Of a DNA stretch of 64,000 nucleotides, positions 45,829-54,926 are shown piece by piece. The notes beneath the pieces were generated by a model that was given only the letters and a program-made list of their open reading frames with translations, did no database searches and was not told the DNA's origin. The translations under genes and the position numbers were made by a program. This stretch comes from Micromonospora craniellae (GTDB lineage: Bacteria > Actinomycetota > Actinomycetes > Mycobacteriales > Micromonosporaceae), in contig NZ_CP061725.1 of the NCBI RefSeq assembly GCF_014764405.1, positions 4,898,001 to 4,962,000 of the forward strand, read 5' to 3'. Position 1 is the first letter of the stretch. Every line of letters starts with the position of its first letter.

Positions 45829-46105
45829 TGGTATCCCCCAGGGCCGTGCACTCAGCGTCATTGTCGCAGTCGGCAGCGTAGTAGACCACGGCCGGCACAG
45901 ACGAGCTGAAACTAGGACAACACTAGGACGTTCACGCGTCGTCAGGGCCGGATCGGACCCGCAGGCTGGTTGCACAGACAACCACGGCGGTGGATCGGCG
46001 ATCCGGACCCACGCCACCGCTGTGACCAGCCCTCGCATTACGGGCAGCGCTGATGGGTGGAGGTGCATGTGGCCATTGACGTGCGCAGCAACAACGTGCA
46101 CGCCC
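45829..46105. promoter_or_regulatory. Divergent promoter region of the region-4 cluster
   Basis: These 277 bases separate the minus-strand NTPase-GNAT pair from the plus-strand cluster. No gene is supported. The XRE domain of the NTPase protein could bind here, but I see no clear operator. Confidence 0.35.
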
Positions 46106-46456
46106 GTGCTGGGCGTGCTGGCTCCGGCTCCGGAGGTGAGCGGACGGCGGCTGGGCCTGCCCACCTCGACGGCGTACACCCTCGATGGTCTGCTGTGCTG
46201 CCGCAGTTGCGGCATCTCCCTGCAGCCCGGCGTGATGCTCGGTCGGCGTGCCTACCGTGGGCCCTGCGGTTGCCGGTTGACGGCCGTGGACGCCGAGGAC
46301 ATCGAGCAGCTCGTCCTGAAAGCGGTGGCCGGGTCGGCACCGGGCCTGGTGGCGGACGCCTCGCCTGAGGAACTCAGGCGAATCTTCCGCCGTTTGTTCG
46401 TCACCGTCCGGGTCGGCGGCTGCGCGCAGGACCTGTCCATCACCTGGCGCACCTGA
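46106..46456 (+). CDS. Small zinc-ribbon protein, recombinase C-terminus-like
   Basis: The 116-residue frame contains YTLDGLLCCRSCGISLQPGVMLGRRAYRGPCGCRLTAVDAEDIEQLVLKAV, which resembles the zinc beta-ribbon of large serine recombinases, including the following helix, and ends LFVTVRVGGCAQDLSITWRT as those proteins do. The catalytic domain is absent. It may be a recombinase remnant or a separate zinc-ribbon protein. The GTG start at 46106 is a guess. Confidence 0.5.
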   Translation: MLGVLAPAPEVSGRRLGLPTSTAYTLDGLLCCRSCGISLQPGVMLGRRAYRGPCGCRLTAVDAEDIEQLVLKAVAGSAPGLVADASPEELRRIFRRLFVTVRVGGCAQDLSITWRT

Positions 46457-46559
46457 CGCCGAACCAGTAGCTCTCCACGCGCTGGTCCATCAATCCACAG
46501 CGGGCAACCAGAGGAACTCCGATCAACGCCGGAGTCGATGACGGAAGGAACGTAACGGC

Positions 46560-46652
46560 ATGAGCACCAGGCAGACAGCGCCTCCGCCGGGAATCGACGT
46601 GGCGAGGGTCCCTTCGCGGTCCGGGCTGATGAAGGAACGGGAGGCAGCATGA
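46560..46652 (+). CDS. 30-residue small ORF, translationally coupled to the amidase
   Basis: An ATG at 46560 has GGAAGGAA upstream at good spacing and opens a 30-residue frame (MSTRQTAPPPGIDVARVPSR, then SGLMKEREAA) whose TGA overlaps the ATG of the amidase gene (ATGA). The coupling and ribosome site suggest it is translated. It could be a leader peptide, a coupling device or a small precursor substrate of the cluster. No family is recognised. Confidence 0.5.
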   Translation: MSTRQTAPPPGIDVARVPSRSGLMKEREAA

Positions 46653-47674
46653 CCAACGTCGTGACCTACCGGCCGGCCCCCGGGGAGTTGCGCTACACCT
46701 TCGGTGGTCACCCGGCGGTACTGGAGATCGAGCCGGGCAGCCTGCTGGTCACCAGCACCGAGGACTGCTACGGCGGTGCCGTACGCACGGTGGATGATCT
46801 GCCGTCGCAGGTGTGTCTTGCGTTCAACCCGGTCACCGGCCCCTTCCACGTGGTCGGCGCGGAACCGGGGGACACTCTCGCGCTGCATTTCGCGGCCATC
46901 ACCCCGGCCCGCGACTGGGGCGTGTCCGCCACCTTCCCGCACTTCGGGGCGCTGACCGGCACCCGCAGCACGGCCACGCTGCACCCGCCGTTGGAGGAGC
47001 GGGTGTGGCGCTACACCATCGACACCGCCGCCGACACCGTGACCTTCCACGCCCGCCGCTCCGACCACAGCATCGTCATGCCACTCGAACCGATGCTCGG
47101 CACCGTCGGCGTGGCTCCGGCCGGCGGCGAAGCCCGCTCCACCCTCGTGCCCGACGCGCACGGCGGGAACCTCGACACTCCGGAGATCCACCTCGGCGCC
47201 ACCGTCTACCTCGGCGTCAATGTCCCCGGCGGGCTCTTCGCCCTCGGTGACGGCCACGCCCGTCAGGGGCAGGGCGAGGCGTGTGGCGTCGCGGTGGAGA
47301 CCGCCATGAACGTCACCGTCGCCGTCGACCTGATCAAGGGCGTGCCGACCCTGTGGCCGCGTATCGAGACCGACTATCGGATCATCTCGATCGGCGCGGC
47401 CCGCCCGCTGGAGGACGCGTACCGGATCAGCCAGCACGACCTGGTGACCTGGACCGCGCAGCTGACCGGCCTGGAGATCCTCGACGCCTACCAGGTCGTC
47501 TCGCAGGCCGGTCGAGCTGCGCCCGGCAACGTCTGCGACCCGCTGTACACCATGCACGCCGCCCTCAACAAAGCCGTCCTGGCCGGCGCGAACCCGTACG
47601 ACGGAGTGCATCAGCGGTTGCGTCGCATCGCCGAGGCCCAGATCAAGCAATCAGGAAAAGAGCATGGGAACTGA
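46649..47674 (+). CDS. Acetamidase/formamidase family protein
   Basis: This 341-residue protein matches the FmdA/AmdA family that hydrolyses small amides to acid and ammonia. Visible motifs include PGSLLVTSTEDCYGG, LAFNPVTGPFHVVGAEPGDTLALHF, SIVMPLEPMLGTVGVAP, HGGNLDTPEIHLGATVYLGVNVPGGLFALGDGHARQGQGEACGVAVET and TDYRIISIG. The family Asp/His metal or catalytic cluster (DGHARQGQGE) is intact. It starts the coupled plus-strand operon, and its end overlaps the next gene by 11 bases. In this context it may act on an amide made or modified by the neighbours. Confidence 0.9.
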   Translation: MTNVVTYRPAPGELRYTFGGHPAVLEIEPGSLLVTSTEDCYGGAVRTVDDLPSQVCLAFNPVTGPFHVVGAEPGDTLALHFAAITPARDWGVSATFPHFGALTGTRSTATLHPPLEERVWRYTIDTAADTVTFHARRSDHSIVMPLEPMLGTVGVAPAGGEARSTLVPDAHGGNLDTPEIHLGATVYLGVNVPGGLFALGDGHARQGQGEACGVAVETAMNVTVAVDLIKGVPTLWPRIETDYRIISIGAARPLEDAYRISQHDLVTWTAQLTGLEILDAYQVVSQAGRAAPGNVCDPLYTMHAALNKAVLAGANPYDGVHQRLRRIAEAQIKQSGKEHGN

Positions 47675-48524
47675 GGCGTTGAGCTGGGCGCCCGCCGAGC
47701 TCGACCTGACTCGTCCGAATGCCGCCCGCATGTACGACTACTTCCTCGGCGGCAGCCACAACTTCGCTGCTGACCGCCGGGCTGCGGACGCCGTCCTCGC
47801 CGTCGCGCCGCATGTCGCCGACGCGGCCCGCGCCAACCGCGCGTTTCTCCGCCGTGCCGTCCATTACGCGCTCCAGCAGGGCATTCACCAGTTCCTCGAC
47901 CTCGGATCGGGGATTCCGACCGTGGGCAACGTGCACGACATCGCCCACCACGTCAACGCCGATGCTCGGGTGCTGTACGTCGATGTCGAGCCGGTAGCCG
48001 TCGCGCACGCCAGGGCGCTGCTCGGTGACCACCCGTTCGTCGACGTCATTCAGGCCGACATCTGTTTCCCGGACTTCATCCTCCAAAATCCCGCGACACA
48101 GCGGCTGATCGACCTCACCCGCCCCGTGGCCGTCCTGTTCGTATCGGTCCTGCACTTCATCCCGGGCGACGTCGACGCCATCGTGGAACCATTCCGGGCC
48201 GCGATGAGCCCTGGCAGCGCCCTCGTCATCTCCCATGCTGCCTCCGGCACGACCACCGCCGAGACCGAGGAGGTGCAGCGGCTATACCAGCGCACACCCA
48301 CCCCACTTCAACTGCGCTCCGCCGCCGACATCGAGGCACTGTTCGGCGACTTCACCATGCTGCCCGCCAACCGATCTACCGTACGAGCCAGCGGCACAGC
48401 ACTCGTTCCTGTCGCCCAGTGGCGCCCTGATGCTGACGACCAGGTGGCAGGCAGTCCCGCGTCCGCCAGCCCTTTCCTCGTCCGCTTCCTCGGAAGCGTC
48501 GGTATCAAAGGAGCCGGCCGATGA
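47664..48524 (+). CDS. SAM-dependent methyltransferase (Methyltransf_19/DUF574 type)
   Basis: This 286-residue protein begins with the family signature LDLTRPNAARMYDYFLGGSHNFAADRRAAD. The SAM-binding strand follows (QFLDLGSGIPTVGNVHDIAHHVNADARVLYVDVEPVAVAHARALLG), then VIQADICFPD and VAVLFVSVLHFIPG. This family is abundant in actinomycetes and mostly uncharacterised; no substrate can be assigned. Its start lies inside the amidase gene, and its stop overlaps the next ATG. Confidence 0.9.
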   Translation: MGTEALSWAPAELDLTRPNAARMYDYFLGGSHNFAADRRAADAVLAVAPHVADAARANRAFLRRAVHYALQQGIHQFLDLGSGIPTVGNVHDIAHHVNADARVLYVDVEPVAVAHARALLGDHPFVDVIQADICFPDFILQNPATQRLIDLTRPVAVLFVSVLHFIPGDVDAIVEPFRAAMSPGSALVISHAASGTTTAETEEVQRLYQRTPTPLQLRSAADIEALFGDFTMLPANRSTVRASGTALVPVAQWRPDADDQVAGSPASASPFLVRFLGSVGIKGAGR

Positions 48525-49201
48525 CCATTCCTCGACTGCCGCTGCCCCTGCACGACGAACTGTTTCTGCTCGGCCACGACGACGACAACGGTCAGCCGTA
48601 CATCCACCGGCAGGCGCTGGCGCTCGGCCTGGCCGGAGCGGTCCTGATCGACCTCTTCCTGGCCGGGCGGATCGTCCTTGGTCCGAACGATGACTCCTGC
48701 CCGGCTCGCGAACAGTTGCTACGCCTGCGCAGCTACCAGCCGGTGGGCGATCTGATTGCCGACAGCGCCATCGGCTACATCCGTCACGGGCGAGCGACCC
48801 CACCGGTGAGGGAGTTCCTCGTCGGCTTCGCGGACGACCTGTACGAGCGCGCTCGAGCGGGCCTCGTCGCCGCCGGGATCCTGCGGCAGACCACCCGCCG
48901 CCGCCTGGGCGGCCTCGTCCATACCGATACCTACCTCCTGACGGACAGCAGGTGGTCGATCGTGGCCCGGACCCGCCTGCGATACGTGGCGGAGGGCCGG
49001 GAGCAGCCCGACAGCCACACCGGCGCTCTGGCCGGTCTGGTCGCCGCGCTGGGCCTGACTACCTACCTCCACCTCGATGAGGACGTCGGTGCCCTGACGG
49101 CGTACCTGGCGGCCGTCGCTCGCGAGCACCACCGATCGGTACAGGTGATCACCGCTGCCGTCGATGCGGCAGCCGGTGACCTCGCCACCATCTACCGCTA
49201 G
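48521..49201 (+). CDS. GPP34 (GOLPH3-like) family protein
   Basis: This 226-residue protein fits the bacterial GPP34 family: LPLHDELFLLGHDDDNGQPYIHRQALALGLAGAVLIDLFLAGRI at the N-terminus and GLTTYLHLDEDVGALTAYLAAVAREH at the end. The eukaryotic relatives bind phosphoinositides, but the role of actinomycete members is unknown. The ATG overlaps the previous stop (ATGA). Confidence 0.85.
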   Translation: MTIPRLPLPLHDELFLLGHDDDNGQPYIHRQALALGLAGAVLIDLFLAGRIVLGPNDDSCPAREQLLRLRSYQPVGDLIADSAIGYIRHGRATPPVREFLVGFADDLYERARAGLVAAGILRQTTRRRLGGLVHTDTYLLTDSRWSIVARTRLRYVAEGREQPDSHTGALAGLVAALGLTTYLHLDEDVGALTAYLAAVAREHHRSVQVITAAVDAAAGDLATIYR

Positions 49202-49218
49202 CTGTAGGAGATCCCGGG

Positions 49219-50169
49219 ATGACCACACCACTCCGCAAGGCTGTTCCAGACATCGACCAGACCCGCTCGAACCCTCAACGGGGTAGAGAGGAGGACTCAG
49301 CCGTGTCGAGAGCTGCCACGTTCCCGAACGGCCCCGCAGCCGGCAGGAAACGCGAGCCAAAGGGCAGGGATCTTGTTTCGCGCTACGACGAGGCCGGCTA
49401 CGGCGACATGATCCGAGCGCTCAACACGGTGCACTACGCGGGAGAGACGACCTTCTACGGCACGGCTTCGCTCCGTCCATGCGAGGAGGCGCTGTTCTGC
49501 CGGTACGGGCACGGAAGCCGAATTCTGGATGTCGGGTGCGGTGCGGGCCGGGTAACGCGAGGCGTCACCACTTTGGGCGGCAACATCACAGGTGTCGACG
49601 TCAACGGGGCGGCCCTGGACGCGGCACGCGCATCGACCCCGCTGGCGACGTACGTCGAGGCCAGCATGGCGGATCTCCCGTTCCCGGACGGGAACTTCGA
49701 CCAGGTGTGGTGCCTACGGTTCTCGTTCAACGCCCTGCCGACCGTCGCCGAGCGGCAGGTGGCTCTCCGCGAGTTCTGGCGCGTGTGCGCACCGGGCGGG
49801 AAGGTTGTCATCGAGGCGTTCAACTGGTACTTCCCGGGGCGGTTCGGCCTGCTGCGGTGGGCCAACCGGCTGGACGCGGCAGCACGGCATCTGAAGTGGC
49901 TCGGCCAAGGGCGGCGCGGCTCGTTGCCGCTGCCGCCGCGCGACATCATCTACCTGGCCAACAAGGCCACCGGGGCGGCACCCGGCTACGCGCGCCTCAC
50001 CACTGTGGAGGAGCTTCGCCACCTGGCGGGCGACGCCGGGCTCGCCCGGCACATGCAGGTGACCGACGAAGCGGGACTCATCGCCGGAAGCCTGTCGCCG
50101 GTTCGCAACCGTCACCGCGGCTACTCGACCTGGCTGCTGCTGAGCAAACCCGCCGAGGACATGCCGTGA
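49219..50169 (+). CDS. Class I SAM-dependent methyltransferase
   Basis: A Methyltransf_11-type protein of 316 residues with motif I ILDVGCGAGRVTRGV, the acidic loop end ITGVDVNGAALDAAR, motif II/III ADLPFPDGNFDQVWCLRFSFNALP and VCAPGGKVVIEAFNWYFPGRFG. Two starts are plausible: ATG at 49219 (TAGGAG upstream) and GTG at 49303 with AGAGGAGG upstream, giving 288 residues. The extra 28 residues are polar. Its stop overlaps the next GTG (GTGA). Confidence 0.88.
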   Translation: MTTPLRKAVPDIDQTRSNPQRGREEDSAVSRAATFPNGPAAGRKREPKGRDLVSRYDEAGYGDMIRALNTVHYAGETTFYGTASLRPCEEALFCRYGHGSRILDVGCGAGRVTRGVTTLGGNITGVDVNGAALDAARASTPLATYVEASMADLPFPDGNFDQVWCLRFSFNALPTVAERQVALREFWRVCAPGGKVVIEAFNWYFPGRFGLLRWANRLDAAARHLKWLGQGRRGSLPLPPRDIIYLANKATGAAPGYARLTTVEELRHLAGDAGLARHMQVTDEAGLIAGSLSPVRNRHRGYSTWLLLSKPAEDMP

Positions 50170-51107
50170 GGATTCTGGAGTTCGGTGACCAGCGCCTTCA
50201 CCTCGATGCGACAGCGGTGCGCCAACCGCACCTGCAGCGATTCGTAGACCGGGTCAGCATCGATACCGCACCGGCGCCCGTTCGGCATCAGATGCGCATC
50301 GTCGAGGGGGAGGAGGCGGAGCTGCTGGTCGATGAGCAGACGGGCAGCATGTCACTCGTTGTCCCCAGCATGACGACGGTGTCCCCAACGGTTCTGGAGA
50401 TTGCGATCCTGCAGGCCGGGGCGCGGTGCCTGGCCCTGCTGGGCACCACCGACCGGTTTGTGCTGCTGCACGGCAGCGCCGTGACCGCCACCGACGGCGG
50501 TGGGGCCGTCGCGGTCCTCGACGGCGGGGTCGGGCAGGGCAAGACGTCGCTGGCGTTGGGCCTGGCGAAGGCCGGCTGCGCCCTGCTCGTCGATGAGTTC
50601 ACCTTCGTCACCTGTGACCGCGATGAGATCCTCGTCGCCCCGGCACCACGGTTGCCCTGGCACGTACGCGGCGACATGGCTCCCTACCTTGCACCTGAAC
50701 ATCCCGGTCGCCGTCTCCTCTTCCCAGACCAGCTGGCACCCGTCGGTACGGCCAAGACCGCGGCGAGCCTGGCGCTCATCGTGGTGCCGGACAGCGGGAT
50801 CCCCGCCGGCAAGCTGGAACAGATCGACCCCGCCCAGACCGGTGCCCTGCTGACCAGCGCGGTCACCGACCACGTCGCCAAACTGATCGACCCCAGACTC
50901 GATCACGTCAGCATCTTCAGCAAACCGAGCCAGGTCCGGTACGCCTCCGGACACTCGCTACTGAACAGCCGAGCACAACTGTGCACGCCACATCGCACAG
51001 TGCTCGACAGGTTGTCCCGGATACCGACCTTTCGGGTCGGCATCGGGTCGCCGGCCGATCTCGCCGCCAGCGTTGAGGCCGTCACACACGTCGTGGAGTC
51101 GCTGTGA
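50166..51107 (+). CDS. HPr kinase-like (HprK C-terminal domain) protein
   Basis: The 313-residue protein resembles HprK-like kinases used outside sugar regulation, some in peptide-modification clusters. It has LLHGSAV near residue 100, a Walker A-like loop DGGVGQGKTS at about 119-128 and LLVDEFTFV after the next helix. No HPr gene is nearby, so the substrate is probably another protein, peptide or small molecule. The GTG start overlaps the preceding stop, and the stop overlaps the next GTG. Confidence 0.8.
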   Translation: MRILEFGDQRLHLDATAVRQPHLQRFVDRVSIDTAPAPVRHQMRIVEGEEAELLVDEQTGSMSLVVPSMTTVSPTVLEIAILQAGARCLALLGTTDRFVLLHGSAVTATDGGGAVAVLDGGVGQGKTSLALGLAKAGCALLVDEFTFVTCDRDEILVAPAPRLPWHVRGDMAPYLAPEHPGRRLLFPDQLAPVGTAKTAASLALIVVPDSGIPAGKLEQIDPAQTGALLTSAVTDHVAKLIDPRLDHVSIFSKPSQVRYASGHSLLNSRAQLCTPHRTVLDRLSRIPTFRVGIGSPADLAASVEAVTHVVESL

Positions 51108-51676
51108 CAGCCCCGACCGCGCGGCCTGGGCTGATCCTGCTGGCCGGCACCAGCGAGAGCGGCAAGTCGACCGCCGGCACCTACCTGGCGCAGCGCGGCG
51201 CACAGCGGATCAAGATCCGTACGATCCTGCTGGCATTGACCTCGGGCACAGAGGTGCGGCACGAGGGAGTCTGTACCCGTGAAGGCTTCGACACGGAGGA
51301 GTTCCTGTCGATCGTTTACGAGCGCGTCCGCACTGCGGCGGCCGACGTGGCCGTGGTGGAGAGCTTCATCGACGCTGAACTCGCCCACGCGACGAAGGCG
51401 TCCTGGCCTGGTCCCGCGGCCATCGTCTTCATCACGGCAGCCGAGCCGTTACGCGTGAACCGCCTGGCGGCGGCCATCAGCATCGATCACACTGCGGCCC
51501 ACGCTCTCATCAAGGCCAAAGATGCTCGGAAGCGAGTGAACGAGCAACTGCCCAGATGGCGGCAGATCACCGACCATTGGATCGACAATCGCCACGACCT
51601 CGCCCACTTCACGGCGACGCTGGACGACGTCTACGCCGCGACCTGCCATTCCATCACGAGAACGGATCACTCATGA
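51104..51676 (+). CDS. Small P-loop kinase/AAA-like protein
   Basis: This 190-residue protein has Walker A LLAGTSESGKST (residues about 12-23), VAVVESFIDAEL as probable Walker B, and a LID-like Arg/Lys helix (KAKDARKRVNEQLPRW). Its size and layout resemble dephospho-CoA or nucleoside monophosphate kinases, but no specific substrate signature is clear. The start overlaps the HprK-like stop (GTGA) and the end overlaps the NUDIX start (ATGA). Confidence 0.75.
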   Translation: MTAPTARPGLILLAGTSESGKSTAGTYLAQRGAQRIKIRTILLALTSGTEVRHEGVCTREGFDTEEFLSIVYERVRTAAADVAVVESFIDAELAHATKASWPGPAAIVFITAAEPLRVNRLAAAISIDHTAAHALIKAKDARKRVNEQLPRWRQITDHWIDNRHDLAHFTATLDDVYAATCHSITRTDHS

Positions 51677-51974
51677 CACGGCTGTACTCCTCCGCTGGCG
51701 CGATCGTTGTCTGCGCGGACCTGAACCGTCCGCAGATGCTGCTGTTAGAGACCGTCGGGTAACCAGGTGACTACGTGGCGATAAGTCGTTCAGCGTTGAT
51801 ACGTCGGGCGGCTTCGCGTTCGGTAGTGTTGCTCCACCGGACCGCCTGCCCGGCCAGACGTATCGTCATGAGTCGAATCATCGCTACCTTGATCATGGCC
51901 TCAGAGTTGACGGTCAACCGCTCGTAGTCCCGGGCCAGACGCCGATTACGTACCAGCCAGCCGAACGTCCGAAC

Positions 51975-54142
51975 GTGTTGGGTCGGGCCCGGGCGCGGTG
52001 CCTGGATTGCTCCAGGTCCGTTTCCCGGACCCGCCCGCCGAACCCGGCGTGCGACTCTCACCGCACCGGGCTCTCCACGAGGTCATGCCGTTGGGGGTGG
52101 GCTTGTCGGTGTGGGCTGCCAGGGGTTCGGGATCTTGGTGCCGCGATAGCGGTATCGGGTCACGGGGACCTTCGCCATCTTGAACAACTCGACCCCGTCG
52201 AAGGCGATGGGCTGCCACCCTTGCGGGGTGCGCAGCCATCGCTGGATGGCTCTCCAGGTCATGCGGTTGCGGCGCATCACCCAGTTGATCACTCGCCACC
52301 AGATGAAGTTCTGCAGGTGGGAGAAGGTGTGCTTGGCGACCGCGTGCTTGAAGTAGTTGGCCCATCCACGCTGGATGTAGTTGATCTTGACCAGCGTCTC
52401 CCGGTAGCTCAGGTGCGACAACCGGCGGGTCAGTGACTTGATCTTCCGTTTCAGCGCCTGGACCGGCTTGTCGGCGATGAACGTGTATACATGCCACTTG
52501 TCCGTTCCTCGTTTCCGCTTCCAGACGATGCGGAAGCCGAGGAAGTCGACCCCGTCGGCAAGGTGGGTGATCCTGGTCTTGGACTCAGATAGGCGCAGGC
52601 CCATCGTCGCCAGAACGGTACTCACCTGGTCGCGCAGGTCCTCGACGTGTTCCTGGTTGCCATGGACCAGGACGAGGAAGTCGTCGGCGTAGCGGACCAA
52701 CTGCCACGTCGCCAGTCCTTTGGCGCGTCGTTGCCTGCGCTGCTGGCCGGTGCCCGCTGCCGCCCATTGCTCGACGAAGAACTCGTCGAGAACCGACAAC
52801 GCGATGTTGGCCAGCAGTGGTGAGAGGATCCCTCCTTGGGGTGTGCCGGACGTGGTCTCGTTCCGCTCGCCGAGCTCAGTCATGATCCCGGCCTTGAGGA
52901 ACGCCTTCACCAGCGCGAGCACTCGCTTGTCCTTCACCCGCGCTCGCACCCGACCCATCAAGGCCGGGTGGTCGATACGGTCGAAGCACGCCTCGATGTC
53001 CGCGTCCAGCACCCACCGGTAACCGGCGGTGGCCAGATGATGGATCTCGGCGATCGCGTCGTGCGCGCGCCGGTTCGGCCGGAACCCATACGAACAAGGC
53101 TGGAAATCCGCCTCGAAGATGGGCTCCAGGACCAGCTTCAGCGCTGCCTGGACCACACGGTCCGTGATGGTCGGTATCCCCAGCCGGCGTAGTTTCCCGC
53201 CGGTCTTGGGAATCATCTTCTCCCGTACTGGTAGTGGCCGGAACGTGCCGGTCTTCAGCAGGGAACGGACATGGTCCAGGAACACTTCGGGCCCGGCCAT
53301 GCTCACGTGGACAGCGGTGACGCCGTCCACTCCGGCAGTGCGGGCTCCGGCATTCCCGGCGACCCGTTGCAACGCCACGACCAGCGTGGCGGGGTCGCTG
53401 ACGAAGTTGTAGACATCGTCAAACCGGCGACCGTGGTCGGCCGCCGCCCAACGGTGCAGTTTGATCTGCATTCCCCGTACCCGCGTCCATGCCTCTTCCG
53501 GGGTCGGCCACGTGACGGCGGTATCCACCACCGTGTCTTCGGGCATTGCAGTACCTCCCTTGCGATCTCGCTGCCGCCCTTCCCCATGTGACCGGCTCTC
53601 CCGGCCTCGGAGTACTACGGCGGCTCCGCCCTCTCCCGACCCGATCGGCCGACGGTGAACCCAACCCGAGGCGTCGTCTCTGGCTGAGACGGCCCCGGGC
53701 AAAGCCGGGAAAGTTCCCGTGTTCACTGACTGATCGCTCGACGAAGGAGGCACCCGGCTATACCCCCGCGGCATCGCCACGGCTACCCCGCAGCACTTCA
53801 CCGTGGCCTCCCGGACCGCCGAACGTCAGCAGCCGCAGGAGTTCCCCGTCCCGAGAGAAGAGGACCAGGACGCACCGCACCCAGCCCACATCCGCCAGGT
53901 TCGAGCTGGTAGGGATCGTTAGGAGGCTTCAGACACCGGTTCCTCGCGTATACCTCTCCGTCTCGCTTGCCGGACCCGCGCCATCTGGCAGTACTGGTTA
54001 CGTCCCGGCGTTGTCGGGGCCGCTTGCCACCCTCCCCGGCACCTCCCGGATCAGGCTGCCCCCAGCTTCACCACCCTGCTGCGACAGGACGGCGGCGAAG
54101 GTCTCTCACCTCCACTCGATCAATCAGCGCCTCACGGCGCAC
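51975..54142 (-). mobile_element. Group II intron in sense orientation within the IS5 transposase
   Basis: The intron begins with the canonical GTGCG at 54142 right after the WVVER codons and ends CCCAACAC at 51975. Domain V (GAGCCCGGTGCGGTGAGAGT ... CACGCCGGGTTC) and domain VI follow the maturase gene. It is 2,168 nt and lies in the same orientation as the transposase. The joined exons read WVVER-VR-TFGWL in frame. It is unrelated in sequence to the intron in the three IS5 units. Confidence 0.85.
52083..53546 (-). CDS. Group II intron reverse transcriptase/maturase
   Basis: The 487-residue protein has reverse transcriptase motifs: LPVREKMIPKTGGKLRRLGIPTITDRV, SYGFRPNRRAHDAI, WVLDADIEACFDRIDH, TSGTPQGGILSPLLANIALSVLDEFF and LVRYADDFLVLVHG with catalytic YADD. 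Domain X (LVKINYIQRGWANYFKHA) and a C-terminal segment WQPIAFDGVELFKMAKVPVTRYRYRGTKIPNPW complete it. The ATG at 53546 follows GGGAGG. It is intact, so this intron may be splicing- and mobility-competent. Confidence 0.92.
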   Translation of the reverse strand: MPEDTVVDTAVTWPTPEEAWTRVRGMQIKLHRWAAADHGRRFDDVYNFVSDPATLVVALQRVAGNAGARTAGVDGVTAVHVSMAGPEVFLDHVRSLLKTGTFRPLPVREKMIPKTGGKLRRLGIPTITDRVVQAALKLVLEPIFEADFQPCSYGFRPNRRAHDAIAEIHHLATAGYRWVLDADIEACFDRIDHPALMGRVRARVKDKRVLALVKAFLKAGIMTELGERNETTSGTPQGGILSPLLANIALSVLDEFFVEQWAAAGTGQQRRQRRAKGLATWQLVRYADDFLVLVHGNQEHVEDLRDQVSTVLATMGLRLSESKTRITHLADGVDFLGFRIVWKRKRGTDKWHVYTFIADKPVQALKRKIKSLTRRLSHLSYRETLVKINYIQRGWANYFKHAVAKHTFSHLQNFIWWRVINWVMRRNRMTWRAIQRWLRTPQGWQPIAFDGVELFKMAKVPVTRYRYRGTKIPNPWQPTPTSPPPTA

Positions 54143-54684
54143 CCTCTCCACCACCCACCTACGCGGCAGGACCTTGAAGCCCTTGACATCGTCGGTGCGC
54201 TTGACGATCTCCAGCAGGATTCCGAGCTTGTCCTTTGCCCAGCTCAACAGGCTGGAGTCGATGCTGTTGGCGTAGCCGCCGTCGGCCCACACCAGCGCGA
54301 CGGTGGCGAATGCCTCGGCCAGTCGTTGCAGGATCCGCCGGCCTCCAGGACGGTCGTTGACGGAGGCGGAGGTGACCATCACCACCAGGATCAACCCCAT
54401 CGTGTCGACAACCAGATGCCGCTTACGGCCTGTCGTCTTCTTGCCCATATCGAACCCACGGCATTCGCCACCCTCGCTGGATTTGATCGACTGGGCGTCC
54501 AACACCGCCGCGGTCGGCTCCGGCCCACGACCCGCCGCCACCCGTACCTGCCGGCGAAGCTCGTCGTGGATCGCATCCCACGTCCCGTTTCTACGCCAAG
54601 CGGTGAACCAGCGATGCGCCGCATCCGGCGGCGCCAGATCACGCGGCATCATTCGCCACGCACAGCCCGACCGCAGCACGTAGA

Positions 54685-54926
54685 AGTCACCCGGTCGGTT
54701 CCCGCACGCCTCGCAGGCGTGAAAATGGTGCGCTGGTCACCCGTCGACGCCGCGCGATCTTGGTCTTTGAAGGCCGTGTAGAAGTCTGGCGCCGGGGCCC
54801 CGACCTTGACGGGTCACGCACTGTTGCTTCGAGCACGCCGGTCAGATTTTCGGTTCCCGACCGAGGCCCCCGGGTGACCAGCCCTGGTGTTCCAGTCGAT
54901 CACGGGGTGAGGGGAGGACATAGCGG
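54685..54926 (+). ncRNA. Candidate bridge-RNA region of the IS110 element (copy 1)
   Basis: These 242 noncoding bases precede the transposase start. IS110-group elements are known to encode a structured bridge RNA in this position that pairs with target and donor. GC-rich inverted segments are present, but I cannot fold the RNA here. The same sequence occurs at 56355-56596. Confidence 0.4.

Noticed and set aside
45829..46215. N-terminal extension of the NTPase-barrel protein up to 46215
   Set aside because: The extra 129 codons lack family character, and a GTG at 45828 with a GGGGGAT site sits directly before the typical VRRWTGREAKAFRLALRMS start of such HTH proteins.
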